Source: Comamonadaceae bacterium (lineage in GTDB: Bacteria; Pseudomonadota; Gammaproteobacteria; Burkholderiales; Burkholderiaceae_C). Taken from it: 64,000 nucleotides of DNA. The stretch lies in NCBI GenBank assembly GCA_013297985.1, contig JAAFIY010000002.1:20578-84577 (forward strand), in the 5' to 3' direction. Both the position numbers and the translations under genes were made by a program. Below, piece by piece: positions 63,901-64,000 of the stretch (its first letter is position 1; each line of letters starts with the position of its first letter). The notes beneath the pieces are model-generated. The model did no database searches. It was not told the origin of the DNA and worked only from the letters and a program-made list of their open reading frames with translations.

Positions 63901-64000
63901 ATGTCTGCTTGGCTACTGCCCGACCACATTGCCGATGTGCTGCCCGATCAGGCGCGGCACATCGAACACTTGCGCCGCCGTCTGTTGGATGTGGCGCAAG
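63901..64000 (+). CDS. hisZ: ATP phosphoribosyltransferase regulatory subunit HisZ, 5' end only
   Basis: 33 residues visible ([20 protein letters not shown] onwards) before the window ends. The start and its context after hflC/DUF2065 match HisZ, a catalytically dead HisRS-like subunit that activates short-form HisG. The identification rests on these few residues and gene order. Confidence 0.75.
   Translation, partial: MSAWLLPDHIADVLPDQARHIEHLRRRLLDVAQ

Noticed and set aside
1..64000. CRISPR arrays, rRNA or tRNA genes
   Set aside because: No regularly spaced direct repeats and no rRNA segments were seen; none of the intergenic gaps shows a tRNA-like cloverleaf with a T-loop GTTCRA sequence. 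Very small RNA genes cannot be excluded by eye.

Overview
The window looks like chromosome from a betaproteobacterium of the order Burkholderiales, most likely family Comamonadaceae. The evidence is the high-GC, G/C-third-position coding style, the gene orders rimP-nusA-infB-rbfA-truB-typA and ndk-rlmN-pilW-rodZ-ispG-hisS-yfgM-bamB-der-hfq-hflX-hflK-hflC-hisZ, and a dispersed ~42-bp double-hairpin repeat that I associate with this family. The family call comes from recalled gene order and repeat style, not from a search.

Layout. 1-6.57 kb: the end of fabI (minus strand), then a complete yejABEF-type peptide ABC importer. 6.64-17.5 kb: the translation cluster rimP-nusA-infB-rbfA-truB-typA, then an EamA permease and a 3-hydroxyisobutyryl-CoA hydrolase-like enzyme. 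17.6-23.4 kb: smpB divergent from ratA-rnfH, a DUF4124 protein, guaB, a BON/LysM protein and guaA. 23.4-49.3 kb: accessory DNA. 49.6-64 kb: a second conserved block running from ndk to hisZ, which is cut by the window end.

The accessory region begins exactly at the 3' end of guaA. The last 15 bp of guaA (ATTGAGTGGGAGTGA) recur at 31355-31369 and, with two changes, at 33461-33475. The two downstream sites share a further upstream heptamer. These att-like repeats bound two small cassettes, neither with an integrase. Cassette 1 is AT-rich and carries a transglutaminase-like protein, a SOUL heme-binding protein, a TspO-like membrane protein and a TetR regulator. Cassette 2 carries a quinone-oxidoreductase-like enzyme divergent from a LysR regulator.

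Cassette 1 has been rearranged by an IS5-family element. A 2,346-bp block holding the three-gene operon plus a 1,194-bp IS forms an exact tandem duplication with a 3,540-bp period. The 4-bp target sites (TTAG outside the right IS, TTAG/CTAA around the middle IS) allow the recombination history to be read. The right-hand IS also separates the tetR start codon from its Shine-Dalgarno sequence, its promoter region and a 16-bp palindrome that is the likely operator.

Further right lie a periplasmic-type molybdenum hydroxylase pair with a divergent AraC regulator, a DUF4287/DUF5655 protein, a LysR/membrane-protein pair, an alpha/beta hydrolase and an exported SDR. These are followed by a Bug-type binding protein with a sulfatase, a tightly coupled DUF2252-GDPD-SGNH set, and an LhgO-like FAD oxidoreductase.

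Eleven copies of the dispersed repeat lie in core DNA and in the right part of the accessory block, but none between 22.8 and 42.3 kb, which fits later acquisition of that stretch. Several copies sit inside reading frames (yejF, infB, truB, guaA, bamB) or form gene boundaries (hisS, GDPD/SGNH).
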